From Dermacentor variabilis (Eukaryota > Arthropoda > Arachnida > Ixodida > Ixodidae), in the NCBI RefSeq assembly GCF_050947875.1, contig NC_134570.1, positions 243,342,584 to 243,406,583 on the forward strand: a DNA stretch of 64,000 bases, given 5' to 3'. This document shows positions 20,194 through 32,639 of this stretch, one piece after another (position 1 is the first letter of the stretch; every line of letters begins with the position of its first letter). Under the pieces are notes generated by a model. The model made no database searches and had not been told where the DNA came from. It worked only from the letters and a program-made list of their open reading frames with translations. Both the position numbers and the translations under genes were made by a program.

Positions 20194-22380
20194 CCTACTA
20201 CTACTAGAATAACGAGTGAAAGTCAGTCTACTTTAGACTTGTTCATTACTAATTTCAACCATCCTAAAATCAAGCCTGGTGCCTTATCATGCCCTATCAG
20301 CGACCATCTACCAGTGTTCTTGTGCATGGGGACGGCAACCCACGCCCTAAAACAGCCAAAATGTATTACATACCAACGCATAACTAATGTTGCTCTTGAT
20401 GATTTTCGAGATTGATTGAATAAGTTGATTTGACGCATATTGCTTGCCTTAATAATGCCAATGAAGCGTATAATAAGTTTATTGATCTCCTTAAACAACT
20501 ACTTTCTCTCTCTAAGATGTAAACAATCTCGAAAAAACTCGCAAACCATGGATCACCCTTGAATTAAATAAGTATAAAAATAAGCTACACAGAAGGTTTA
20601 TAATGACACGTGCGGCAGAATATCTGCATTTATTTAAGCAGTTTCGAAATAGGTTAACAAAGAAACTGCTATCAGCTTGAACGGAATATTACTCCATATA
20701 CGTAGACGTGAGAAGGGCCGCCATGATGTAATTTGGACCCGTCTAAACTCACTACTACATCGTAATCAGTCAGAAAAACATGCACGCACTTTAAATATTG
20801 GTGGTAAAGAGCAAACGGGAACTGAGCTCGCAAACGCTTTCAATTATTCAAAAAAATAAATACTAATGGGTTGTTGTCGCAAATATATGACTACATAAAT
20901 TTTCATAATGGCAATACAATATATATAGATCCTATGACAACGGATGAAATACTATCAGTTATACTCAGCCTAAAAAATAGCAGATGCCGAGATTTTGACG
21001 ACATTCAGATAAAGCATGTAAAATATGCTGCAGATATAGCGCCAACCATCACACATATTTTTAACCTTTGTTTAGCTACATCGCTATTTCCAGAACAAAT
21101 CCAGAGCGCACAAGTAACTGTTTCATTTAAAAAGGAAGATAGAAATGATTTCGGCAATTATAGACCTGTGTCCGTACTACCTGTATTCTCCAAAGCACAA
21201 GATAAAATTTTGCACTTTAGATTTACTAAATATATAGATGAATACAATTTGCTAACACCATGTCAATTAGGATTCAGAAGAAAGTAATCTACTGAAATTT
21301 TAGAACAAAAAGAGTATATTCTGTCACAAATTGAAAACAGGGCTTTTGTGATTGGAATGTTTGTCGCTTTCACAAAAGCGTTTGATCTTGTAAAGTATGA
21401 ATTAATTCTGGAACTAATATGCCACTACAGAATCCAAGGACAGGCTGCAAGACTAATAACATCTTACTTTTCTAAAAGGAAACAAACGGTTGACATACAT
21501 AATGCATACTTAGAAATAAAACCTGTTTATTCTGATGTCCAACAAGGCAGTATATTAGGACCACTACTTTTCAATGTTTACCTTAATGACCGTGTAAACA
21601 TTACCCCAAATGCCAGATCCATACCATATGCAGATGATACAAGCATTTTCTTCTCTTGAAATGACATTCACGAACTGATACAGTCGTGCAACACGACGAT
21701 GATCTCGCTGGAAAAATGGTTCCAATCTAATAATATGCGTGTTAATGAGTGAAAGACAAAAGCGGTAATCTTTAGGCCGGAAAATAAACTGGTTTTTCCA
21801 CACAAAAGTATCATATTTTCCTCCAAACAAAGAGAAATAGTTGATCATTTTAAATGTCTGTGTAGTATTTTCTTCAACTATGTCATGGACAGCACTTGTG
21901 GACCAAGTTGTCGAGCAATTAGCTAGAATAACTGGCACAATTGGCTGCATTAGATACATTCTTCCTAAGCCAATTAAACTGCTTCTTTACAACGCATTGT
22001 TTTGTTCTCATATTAGCTATCGTGAGTTCGTATAGGGAACTGCAACACCATCTTGTCTACAGAAAATTTATACTTTGCCAAAAAAAGTTTCTTCGCAATG
22101 ACTTTAATGCAAATTGTGGAACAACCACCAAACGCTTTTTTCTTGAAACTGGTATAATCAGAATCTCTGATTGGTATGAGTAACAGCTCAGCGTTCGTTT
22201 TAAGATGGAAAAAAGAAATAATATGTCACATTTGGCATGTAGGAAATTTACAAGAAAATAAAAAAAGTTGCCCTTTCAGACACCCCGAAAACTTGTTGGG
22301 GCCAACAGCCCGCATAAATACGGCCTCCAACACACATTTCCTTCCCTTCTCAACGCGTAAGAATCTGCTAACATGAACTT
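20194..22380 (+). pseudogene. LINE-A endonuclease end and reverse transcriptase
   Basis: The endonuclease resumes with STLDLFITNF and finishes at CPISDHLPVFL, the SDH catalytic motif. The reverse transcriptase at 20871-21660 shows KNSRCRDFDDIQ, NYRPVSVLPVFSK, QLGFRRK, VAFTKAFDLV, DVQQGSILGPLLFNVY and the catalytic IPYADDTSIFF near 21630. A C-terminal stretch LITGT-like to HISY follows at 21900-22030. Stops occur at 21286, 21659 and elsewhere. The GKPLSDH-type second half of the endonuclease directly follows the mariner end. This element would nick DNA and copy its RNA at the nick, but this copy cannot. Confidence 0.85.
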
Positions 22381-22736
22381 GCTTACCTGTAACCAACGAG
22401 ATATACGTTCGATATGCAATTCATATGTAAAAGAATGTACCACGGAGTAATCTTTAGGTACAGTTAAGCTTATTATAGGATGTTTTCGTTCTTCTATTTT
22501 TATTGTGTCTATTATTCTTTGTCATTCGTGCTGTTATTTGATGCGTGTTATTTGACGATTGTCTTAAATAAGTGTAATCGCGCTTCTGACGAACTAATTT
22601 GGTTTGTGCACATGTAAGTACAGATAAGATGTTGTGTGGTCTTATGTTCTTGCTACATTCTTATATTTTTTTTAACATGAAGTCGTCATGTCTGCGATTA
22701 GATCGACAGTCGCTGCTGCTTGTTTTTCGGGCCTGC

Positions 22737-23702
<966 letters not shown>

Positions 23703-23785
23703 TGAACTACCGTAAGTTTTATTACAATCAAAAGCAACAAATGCCCAGCAGATGGCGCTGTTATATCTTAATTACGGGGCGACTG

Positions 23786-24310
23786 GAGTAAGATGCGATT
23801 GGAGGATTGGCGGACGAGAAGTAGAGAAACGACAAAAAACGGGGACGTACAAAAGCACAGTTAGCAATAGGGGATCAGAAAATTTGTCTAGATAATGGGA
23901 AATGGGATAATGGGAAATGGATATAATCAGAAAAAAGGGATATGTAGTTGGGAAAGAGAGCAAGGAGTGCAAAACGGCCACTCCAAATTTGAACGCAAGA
24001 ACAAATAAGAAATATAGTCACTAGAGTCGAGGAAGAACTTGGCAAATGGTCTAGTAAAGATTGGGAATATAGTGAGCTCCTACGTGTAATAACGACAGAA
24101 ATACGAGAAGAGAAACATGTTCATTGGAAAGTAAGGAAGAAACCGAAAAGCTGGTGGAACAGGGAGATACGAGAAGCGATCGCCGAACGACATAAAACAT
24201 CCCGGGAGCACAGGCAGGCAAAGAAGGCGCAGTTGCCGCAGGATGAAGTAGCCAGTAAATTGGAAATATACCGGGAGAAAAAGTTCATGGTTCAAATACT
24301 GGTGAAGTGA
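23786..24310 (+). mobile_element. LINE-B fragment: 3' end joined to an internal segment
   Basis: The first 100 bases (GCGATTGGAGGATTGGCGGA and on to GGGGATCAGAAAATTTG) match the 3' end of LINE-B at 28872-28968. After about 50 bases the sequence from 23930 matches an internal part of LINE-B (26300-26700), including RKKPKSWWNREIREAIAE and QAKKAQLPQDEVASK. So a 3' end lies upstream of an internal block in the same orientation, which fits a tandem pair with a deletion between copies. It ends at 24310, where similarity stops. Confidence 0.8.
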
Positions 24311-24739
24311 ATGCTGGCTAATCCACGGTGTGAGTCCGTCTATAAGCGCTGCTGTGCATGATTTCTTTTGATTCTGGGTTGGACTGAATCCGGCTTGGCC
24401 GCATTTCGGTCACTGAGTGAATCATACATATTTATAACCTCTGCATGCAAGTGGCAATGTTTCCATCCCTAATAAATGTTGTATATTATTCGAAGCGTTT
24501 TTTTCACAAGCCGTTGGCATTGCCTACTGGAAACACATGCAATACTGAGACACATATTATTCACGAGGATCTGCCACGGCGTTGATACAAGACTCTGTCT
24601 AAGGTAATGGTATTGTAACACAAAAAAAACTGAAAAATAAAATTTCTAAGTGTTGTACAAGAGACCAAGAAAAGGCGGTGCTACACTCACAAGTGTTTAG
24701 TAGAGTCAAAGCTTGTTACATATAGAGCGCATTCACTCT
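24311..24739. other. No recognisable gene
   Basis: Sequence between the LINE-B fragment and the LINE-B copy. No open frame or repeat is recognised. Confidence 0.45.
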
Positions 24740-24773
24740 CGAAACCAGGGGGCGGCAAAGAGCAGGCGACAAT

Positions 24774-25530
24774 GTGCGTGGCAGTGGAACGCAGTCCCCC
24801 GACCTGACAAGAGAGGGAGTGCTAGCAAAGTACATGGAATGCGTGCAACATAGTGAAGGGTTAGCTGGAAAGAGCGGCACCTACCTTGAGGCCGCCACGC
24901 GGAAAAAGCAGGGGCACAGGGGACAACGCCCCTTGGCTAGTCACGTGGAAAAGAACAATGGGCAGCAGGGAGAGGTAGGAGAGAGTGAAAGGGTGATTAT
25001 CGCCGGCGACTCAAACCTGGCTTGGTGCTCAGAAACAATTGTGGAGATGGTGAAAGGCAATAAAAGAGTGGTGGTAGGGACATTTCCAGGGTGGACACTT
25101 GGTTCTGCCATGGAGCAAGCAAAAGGAAAGCTTGCGGAAAATGCCCACGTGCGCAACCTTGTCTTAATAGCAGGTGGCCTAAATGACGTCCTAAGCAGAA
25201 AAGGGACAGGACTAGCCCGGCGCTTGGCGAAGGGGTTGGACGACTTGCCTGAGCTATCCCCTCAGGTGCAGATCGTGGTGTGCATGGTGCCGGAGGTGCC
25301 TGTACGTGACAGTCACGTACAATGAGCCGTAGTGGCTGCTAATGAGACAATATGGGAAATGAGCGAAAAGAAAGGCTTCGAGGTTGTCGAATTAAACAGG
25401 GAAGTGAGAAGGTGTGGTGGTTTTAAACGAGACGGTCTCCCCTTCAATTACAGGCTGGCAGGATAAGTGGGCTGGCGACTTGGTGGTCGCGCTGTTGCTT
25501 CTTTAGGGGGCCCGCGGGCGCTCAGGAGGC
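24774..25530 (+). pseudogene. LINE-B ORF1 with SGNH-hydrolase (esterase) signature, copy 1
   Basis: An open frame of 183 codons (24774-25325) carries RVIIAGDSNLAWCSETIVE, the GDS block with the nucleophile Ser, then VLIAGGLNDVLSRKG, the G-x-N-D block, and ELSPQVQIVVCMVPEVPVRD. After a stop the same frame continues to GFEVVELNREVRRCGGF and ends near FKRDGLPFNYRLAG, where the catalytic block D-G-x-H appears as DGLP, so the His is lost. SGNH esterase domains are known from the first ORF of CR1 LINEs. The role in retrotransposition is not settled. The stop at 25323 and the lost His make this copy inactive. Confidence 0.82.
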
Positions 25531-25599
25531 CAGAGAAGATACTAATGTAGGAGGTCTCCTAGTGGAATCTCAGGAGAGCATCGCCGTCGATACCAGAAA

Positions 25600-26400
25600 A
25601 AGGACGAAAGCAAGAAAGAGAGCTCGCCATGCAATAGACTACATAAACATGCAGGGCGGCAGAACAAAGTAAAAGTGGGCATATATTGAAGAGCAGGTAA
25701 ATAGTGAACAAAAAGGAGTGTATGCGCTTAAAGAAACGCCCCTTAGAGGCTCAGGGCAGCCTCCAGTTATTGAGAATTATGTTTGAGAAGGGGGTGCAAC
25801 AGAACTAAGTCGGAAAGAAAGGGAGGGGGAGTCGGAATGCTTATCAATCAGAAAGCCACATGGAAAGAAGTAAATTCACAATGTCAAGAGCATCTTTGGT
25901 TATCAGGTACAATTAGTGGGGAAAAACTTGGCTGGGCATTACGTATTTGTGGACCGGAAATAATTGGACACAGAAGAATAAACAGTTAGTGGGATGCATA
26001 AGCGCTGGTATAAAGGGTTTCGGGAATGGTGCTGAAATTGTCCTAATAGGTGACATGAATGCCCACATACAGGATTTAGATGGCTATACCGACAACAACT
26101 GGAAGTCAATGTTAGACTTTTGGGAGCAGCATGACCTCGTTATCGGGTATACAGGGCCTAAATGTGAAGGGCAGATCACCTGGGAAGTGGGAAACCGGCA
26201 ATCGACCATTGATTACTGTCTGATGACAGAAGGAATTCATGATAAAATGAGAGAAATGGTCATTGATGAGGAAGTGTATAGCAGAATAGGGAGTGACCAT
26301 AAACGCATCAGTTTGAAAATGGGATGTGTAATTGGGAAAGAGAGCAAGGAGAGCAAAATGGCCAGTACAAATTTGAACGCTGAACAAATAGCAAATACAG
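25600..26400 (+). pseudogene. LINE-B endonuclease
   Basis: Frames in sequence read YINMQGGRTK, GVYALKETPLRGSGQPPV, GGGVGMLINQKATWKEVN, QEHLWLSG, then from 25947 AEIVLIGDMNAHIQDLDGY (GDMNAH metal-binding block), EQHDLVIGYTGPKCEGQITW, STIDYCLMTEG and SRIGSDHKRISLKM (SDH catalytic block). This is an apurinic-like endonuclease that nicks the target strand. The N-terminal part has stops near 25672 and 25785 and a shift near 25950. The end passes without a break into the linker before the reverse transcriptase. Confidence 0.86.
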
Positions 26401-28670
26401 TCACTAGAGTTGAGGAAGAACTTGCCAAATGGCCAATTAAAGAGTGGGAATATGGTGAGCTTCTAAATGTAATAACGACAGAAATACGGAAAGAGAAACA
26501 ACATGTTCGTTGGAAAGGAAAAAAGAAACCGAAAAGCTGGTGGAACAAGGAGATACGAGAAGTGATCGCCGAATGACAGAAAGCATCTAGAGAGCACAGG
26601 CAGGCAAAGAAGGCGCAGTTGCCGCAGGATGAAGTAACTAGTAAATGGAAGTATACCGGGAGAAAAAGTCTATGGTTCAAATACTGGTGCAAGCAAAATT
26701 AAAAGGTGAAAGTTACCGTCGGTTGTCAGAAATACGTGAGAATAAGAGGAGGCACCTAGAATATTTTGTAACCACATAAAATTATTAGGCAGGAAGTCAA
26801 GAACAATACTACAACTTATCATAGACCAAGATGAAAACAGAATGGAAGTAAAAGCGGCAATAAATTACATCCGAAAATCAACAGCCGAACATTTCCAAGG
26901 CAACGACGAGGTTGTACTTGAAGAAAAAAAGAGCATGAAAGAGACCCAATTGGAAAAGGAGCTGGTGCTGACAAGTTTCAATTGGAAGAAAGCGGAAGAG
27001 AAAATTCCTGAGCGCACAGGCGATAAATGGCGTTCCTAGCGATAAATGAACTAGGACCAAAAAGTAAGGAAGCTCTGGTGAAAGCAGTGGAAAAAAACTT
27101 TAAAAGATAGACGAATACCACAATGTTGGCGACAAAGTAGAATGAATTCAATATATAAAGGTAAGGGAGAGAAAGATAGAATTCCTTCGTGTAGACCCTT
27201 GACCATCGACATTACATCGGTAATAGACATTATTAGACATTATAGACATTAATAGACATAATAGAGGTTAATAGAAATTACATCGGTAATATACAGGCTA
27301 GCAATGCAGGCAATTAGATTCAAGCTTCAAGCATGGGCAGAGAATGATGTCATTTTGGGAGAACTTCAGAATGGCTTCAGAATAGGTAGGCGTTTAGATG
27401 ATAACTTATTTGTTCTTACTCAGTGTATTGAAATATCAATAGTAGAAAGCAGACCCTTATATGTGGCCTTTTTACACATCACAAGAGCCTATTACAACGT
27501 AGACTGCAACACATTGTGGGATATTCTGGAAGGGGAAGGCTTAAGTGACGATTGTCTTCAGCTTTTTAGAGAGATTTACCTAGAAAATACCGTTTCCGTT
27601 GAATGGGAAGTGTAAAGAAGCGAGGAGAAACTTCATATATACAAGGGACTTAGGCACGGGTGCCCTTTATCCCCGCTGCTGTTTCTGATGTACATGGTGA
27701 GGATGGAGAGGGCGCTAGAAGGAAGTAATATGGACTTTAATCTCTCATAGAAACAGGTTGGTACAGTAGTAGAGCAGCAGCTCCCAGGTTTATTTTACAT
27801 GGACGACATTGTGTTGCCAGCTAACAAGCAAAGTGATTTGCAACGCCTGGCTAATATCTGTGGACAGGAAGGCAACAATTTAGATTTGAAATTTAGTGTT
27901 AGAATATCAGGTGTTATGGTGTTCAATTAGAACAGTGAACAGACAGTGTAGATATAGGGCCAGGAAATACCTCGGGTAACAGAATATAAATACCTTGGTC
28001 TATGTAAAAACGAAGCCAATAGATATATGGAAACACAGGAAAAAGCAATAACAGTGAAGCGGAAGAGAAATGCAGCCATAATGAAGCCCAGAGCGCTATG
28101 GGGATACAATAGGTACGAGGTCATCCGAGGCATGCGGAAAGGTGTAATAGTTCCTGGACACACTCTTAGAAATGCGGTTGTTTGCTTTAAATCAGGGGTG
28201 CAATCAGGACTCGATGGGAACCAAAGGTCAGTGGGTCGCCTCGCATTGGGCGCTCTCGGGAAGACTACAAATGAAGCTGTGCAGGGTGATATGGGCTGGA
28301 CTAGTTTTGAGGTGAGGAAAGCTAGCAGTAAAATAGAGTATGAAGAATGGCTGAAGAATATGGAAGAAAGTAAATGCGATGGGAGAGTGTTCAGGTATCT
28401 GTACAGAAAAAGCATTGATTCACAGTGGAGGGAAAGAACTAGGAAGCTGACCAGCAAGTATGCGGCCTGTAGGGTGGGCAACACAGCAACAAAGAAGGTC
28501 AAGCGGAAAGTCAGAGAGGCTGAAATAATCTCATGGGTGGCGGCAATGGAAAAGAAACCTGCCTTGAGTAACTACTTAAGAGGAAAAAACGAAATTAGGA
28601 AAGAAACAATTTATGATAACTCAAAGGGAAGCTCATTACTTTTCGAAGAGAGATCTGGATGCCTTTGAAT
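26400..28670 (+). pseudogene. LINE-B reverse transcriptase
   Basis: The linker reads KKPKSWWNKEIREVIAE and QAKKAQLPQDEVTSK. After several broken frames the palm begins with LQAWAENDVILGELQNGFRI, RPLYVAFLHITRAYYNVD and KGLRHGCPLSPLLFLMYMV. The catalytic box is read as LPGLFYMDDIVLPA, with Met where the other copy has Ala (FCADD). The C-terminal region from 28027 is open for 213 codons: NAAIMKPRALWGYNRYEVI, RSVGRLALGALGKTTNEAV and so on. Stops at 27613, 27748, 27928 and others inactivate it. Confidence 0.85.
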
Positions 28671-28689
28671 ACGCACCTATAAAGCGAGA

Positions 28690-28950
28690 TATAAGAAGGA
28701 AGAAGAAACGTGTGCTTGCTGCGGTAAAGTTAACGAAACTATGGTGCATGTTTTGTTAGAATGTGAAGACGTATACCCAGTGGTCGATTTAGGCACCACT
28801 AGCCTCCTTGAAGCCCTTGGGTTCAGCGGGAAGAGTGGAAAGGTAAACATGTCCGCAATAGGCATTAGTAAGAGGCGATTGGAGGATTGGAGGAAGAAAA
28901 GTAGAGAAACGACAAAAAACGGAGACGTACAAAAGCACAGTTCGCAATAG
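28690..28950 (+). pseudogene. LINE-B C-terminal Cys/His cluster
   Basis: The frame gives ETCACCGKVNETMVHVLLEC, a C-x2-C-x(8)-H-x4-C arrangement like the zinc-binding motif after the reverse transcriptase in several LINE clades. It continues with SLLEALGFSGKSGKVNMSAI and RRLEDWRKKSRETTK and stops at 28950. The same sequence occurs on the minus strand at 44560-44760. The role in RNA or target binding is inferred from other families. Confidence 0.82.
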
Positions 28951-29143
28951 GTGATCAGAAAATTTGTGTGTGGTAGTCCATAGTGTTCTTTTTCTTTTTT
29001 TATTGTTTAACCTAGGTAGGACATTAGGCAGTATAATAGCAAGAGCTTCGTGGCGCAACCCACCGACCCGTTCCTAAGAGGACGGTTCCTAAGAGTTCCG
29101 GAGGTTCCGGAGGTTCCTAAGAGTTCCAACCCACCACCCCGTT

Positions 29144-29283
29144 TCATCCATTCATCCATTCATCCATCTATCCATCCATCCATCCATCCATCCATCCATC
29201 CATCCATCCATCCATCCATCCATCCATCTATCCATCCATCAATCCATCCATCCATCCATCCAACCGTCCATCCGTCCGTCCGT
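29144..29283. repeat. (ATCC)n microsatellite, probable LINE-B tail
   Basis: About 33 ATCC units with a few variants, about 75 bases after the LINE-B 3' region ends. The minus-strand LINE-B at 44345 also ends in a short CATCC-like tract, so this is probably the 3' tail, expanded. Confidence 0.92.
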
Positions 29284-29899
29284 CCTAGTCACCTGTTTGC
29301 AACAAGCCTAGCAATTTCATTTCTCTATTGTATAACGAACCGAGTGTTCGATTAACGCATGCTTGAACATTGATATGTATGTGACATGCCTCTGGCAATA
29401 CCTGCGCGGTTTTATCTCTGCTCCTACCTAGCATTCTTACCTCAGAAACACGTGGTTTTGAACAGCACGATCAGCAACGTGCGGAGAGACGGGCGCTTAT
29501 ATTTTTGTCGCCGGTGGCAGCCGAACCCACAAAATCGAGCCCCTCGGTTCCTCTTCTCATTTCAGATACGGTTACACAATAGGAAAATAGAACTTATCGC
29601 TTTTACGTTGTAGCTTAAGAGGTTGAGAATGTAATGGAGAAAGGAGCGGAGAAACAAATTGATTGACAGAGATGAGGAGGGCCTGCTGACTTGACTGCAA
29701 GTGTCTAGCGTGTTGTTGACGCCTGATCATTAGTAAGCTGTGTGAGGAAGGAGAAGAGTTGATAGAGAGCGGAAGGAAGACATTGCTTCCTTCATCAGAA
29801 AGCGGTTCAATCAAGTTAGCTTCTAGTGCTCGAACAGGCGTACCTCATGCATAGAATGACAAAGACGGCATGAAAACACTGGAATGACTACAGTGTAGC
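29284..29899. other. No recognisable gene
   Basis: Two short open frames (29386-29613 plus, 29572-29814 minus) show no recognisable domain. Confidence 0.4.
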
Positions 29900-30860
29900 G
29901 AGCGTGATCATCGTGTATAACGTGCGTGTATAACGATGCCACAATGTCGATGATGGCATGACGAGGTTCGAATGACGGTGACCGTGTGGTGACGGTAACA
30001 TGATGAAAACGGGATGACGACGCCGAAATGACGGCGGCACAGCGGTGTGAAGGGGATCACAACGATGGAATTTGGATGACTGCGTGAGGACGACAGTGTG
30101 ACGACAATGGGAGGATCACAACAACATGACAGTGACTGTACGACGACGACGCATCCACGATGATGGCATGGTGACGGTGAAAGGATGCTGATAGCGAGAT
30201 GACCACATGACGACAATGTGATGATGACGCTGAAATTACGACGATAGAACGACCACGACAAGAACACATGTGTACTACACGTTGTGGATCGCAGAATGAC
30301 AATTACGCCGTTACGACTGCATGGTGGCAATGGGATGATGAGGATATGACGACGACGAACGCACGACACGACTGTATTAATACAACACAATGACAAAGGT
30401 CGGTGGCATGATGACAACAGAATGACGACGACATAAAGGTCATGGGGTATGACGACGCAACTAGTACGCCATGACAATGGTACATAACGACGATCCTGTA
30501 ATGACGAAGAAAGAATGACGAGAATGGAATAATGAGGATTGAATGACCACAGTTTAATGAAGGCTAGAAAGTATGAAGACGATGGTATGACGATGACGTC
30601 ACGGCCATAATGGCATGACGACGATGGCGTGACGATGGCGGCGTGGTTACGGCGGCATGACGACGATAGAATTATGACTACGTGATGACGAATGCATGAG
30701 AACGGCATGACGAGAATGGGAAGCTGAAATGATTACGGTGGTGCGACTGACCGCATTGCGACGACGACAAAGACCGCGGAACAATGACGACAACCGGACA
30801 TCGAAAGAAGAACCGCAATGGAACGATGACGATGACGACGGCATGATGACGACGGCGTGT
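29900..30860. repeat. Degenerate GACGA/ATGAC simple-sequence block
   Basis: For almost 1 kb the plus strand is built from variants of ATGACGACGATGGCATGACG. The bias keeps the minus strand open for 266 codons (29908-30708) with a Ser, His, Val and Ile rich translation and no domain. The long frame is best explained by the lack of stop codons in the repeat, so I do not call it a gene. Confidence 0.85.
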
Positions 30861-31054
30861 TTGCTATCAAGCTCACGGACACGCTGGCATGCATCACCTG
30901 CTCCCCGACTCATCCTACCCCCTTAACCTATGCTACCTAACTACTTATACTGGCACTATATCCGATGCTTGCTCTTACTGTACTTGGTAACGGCCTTTCG
31001 ACAAGACAGTAGCCACTACCTGCAGCTCCAGTGGCGGCAAAGGCAAAGGAAGAT

Positions 31055-32008
31055 TCGCATTAAAAGGCCACAGGCCCCGTAGCAAATTTTGGTTATACGC
31101 TGGAAGTTGTTACGTGTCCTCTAGGGACCGTTCAGCCGCACAAATTTTTCAAGTCGGCTCACTAATAGCCGAGAGAGAAATATTTCAGTGTCGCAAACCC
31201 ATGATTTCAGCAGGCGGGCTCCACTGCATAGCGAGACTACCTCTCCAGTCGCCCCGTCTAGCCTTCCCAAGCGAAATTCCTTCCATGCGTTCTCCCATGC
31301 CGGAACTCGAGGATCGCGTGACACATGCATCACGCGCCCCGCTATCACTTTTTTTTTCTCCTCGCTTTTCTTTTCGGCGATGTGCTTTTTTGTTGGTGGC
31401 GTTGCGCGCTAGCTGTTATTGTTTCGCGCAGCGCATGATTTTGCGCGCTCTGCACAAGGACACATGACTCGCGGTATAATTCAGTGCTACAGGAATACTG
31501 AGGCAGAACAAGCGGATCCCACAGCATGATCACGGGCTGGAACACGGTAGAAAATGGAGCAGTTTCGGTACCTGCGCACGTGACAGCACGACCGTGGGAA
31601 CAAGCAGACGAAGCGGAAGTACATCTCTCGTGCTTCAGTGCGAAGTAAAACAAAACACAGGCAGCCATTCCGTTTGTGTGTTTCATTACTTCTCTAAACT
31701 TCAATTCGTCAATTCAAGCAACAGATCACACAATAACAGATGGTACCTTGAATAATTCTCGAAGTCACGTGTCATCACGAGCGACGTCACACTACAACCT
31801 CGAGTTCGTAGGCGCAGGGATGCAAGTACGTCATCGTCCGGCTTGGAGCGCGGCTTCCGCGAGGAGAAGGAAAATAGCGTTCGGTTTGAAATTTCAGATC
31901 GTTGCGCGGCGCGTAGCGATGTAGTACTTTGAAGACACGATCGTTATCACGCAATGTATGCTCTGCGCTTGTCAGCTCAAAATGGCCAGACCTGGTGAAG
32001 GGCCCTTA
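31055..32008. repeat. Interspersed repeat with loosely matching ends
   Basis: The left 180 bases match, in reverse complement, the block at about 59835-60010 (shared pieces TGGGTTTGCGACA, AAATATTTCT and CCAAA near GCTA). The right end GACCTGGTGAAGGGCCCTTA resembles GTCCTGGTGAGGGGCCCATC at about 59993-60012. The ends may be diverged terminal repeats of a DNA element about 950 bp long. The interior has short frames without domains. Family unknown. Confidence 0.5.
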
Positions 32009-32251
32009 AAAGATTGTGTATGTCTTTATGTGCTTCGCTGTAACTGACGTCCGAGCGCGTAAGCTGGTAGTGCTGCGCCAGTGAACGGCATAGAAGGCGG
32101 CTTGCGCTTTCCTGCTGGGTTTGAATTACCCTCCACCTATAGTTTATCTGATGATACAACGGGAGCAGACGGCGTGTGTTAGCAGAATGATCTGAATCGT
32201 TTCAACGGCCAGCACCGGTAGCAGCGAGCCCAGTATCAACAGGTGCGATAT

Positions 32252-32628
32252 TGTAGCACTCTTCAATGAAGCACACTAAACAAACTGGTTTATTGTGGGC
32301 GAACTTGTGCCCGGAAATTCAATACTAAGCATTCACACAATTCACAAGAAGATTTAACAGGAGCCTATTCCACAGTCAACCGCGTCTCCACGCCGAACAC
32401 ACTTTTCACGCGCCCCGAAGGAAGGAGCCACGCCGTTTTATTGGACGGGAGACTCGGGCGCTGCCGTGTGCGCGGGAGACACGCGCTGTATCGCCGTGCG
32501 TGAGGCATTGCTGGCACTCTTCTAATGGTGATGCTATGAGCAGTGCCTCGGAGCTTTAGCGATGAGGCGCTTGGAAGGGCACCTCACGAGAGTGCTCGTA
32601 ACTGGCATGCGGAGAGCTGCGTGCGGTA
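32252..32628 (-). repeat. Gypsy 3' LTR
   Basis: It begins TGTAGCACTCTTCAATGAAG on the plus strand and matches 37549-37894. The far end is CGTGCGGTA where the partner has TGTGGCA. It holds about 35 bases (around GTTTTATTGGACGGGAGACT) that the other LTR lacks. Next to it on the interior side is GGAGGGGTACAAA on the minus strand, a likely polypurine tract. Confidence 0.93.
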
Positions 32629-32639
32629 TTTGTACCCCT

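Larger units (their letters stand above)
24740..29070 (+). mobile_element. LINE-B copy 1, near full length
   Basis: Order: ORF1 with an SGNH-esterase signature (24774-25530), ORF2 endonuclease (25650-26400), reverse transcriptase (26400-28640), a C-terminal Cys/His cluster (28700-28950) and a 3' untranslated region to about 29070, followed by an (ATCC)n tract. The length of about 4.3 kb agrees with the length rebuilt for the minus-strand copy at 44345-59345. Stops are scattered through ORF2, so the copy is dead. The clade was not assigned. Confidence 0.88.

Noticed and set aside
28570..28700. LINE-B copy 1 also being split by a large insertion at the site used in copy 2
   Set aside because: Copy 1 reads continuously from reverse transcriptase to the Cys/His cluster, so it represents the empty site.
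29908..30708. 266-codon minus-strand frame
   Set aside because: It arises from a degenerate repeat lacking stop codons; the composition is extreme and no domain is seen.
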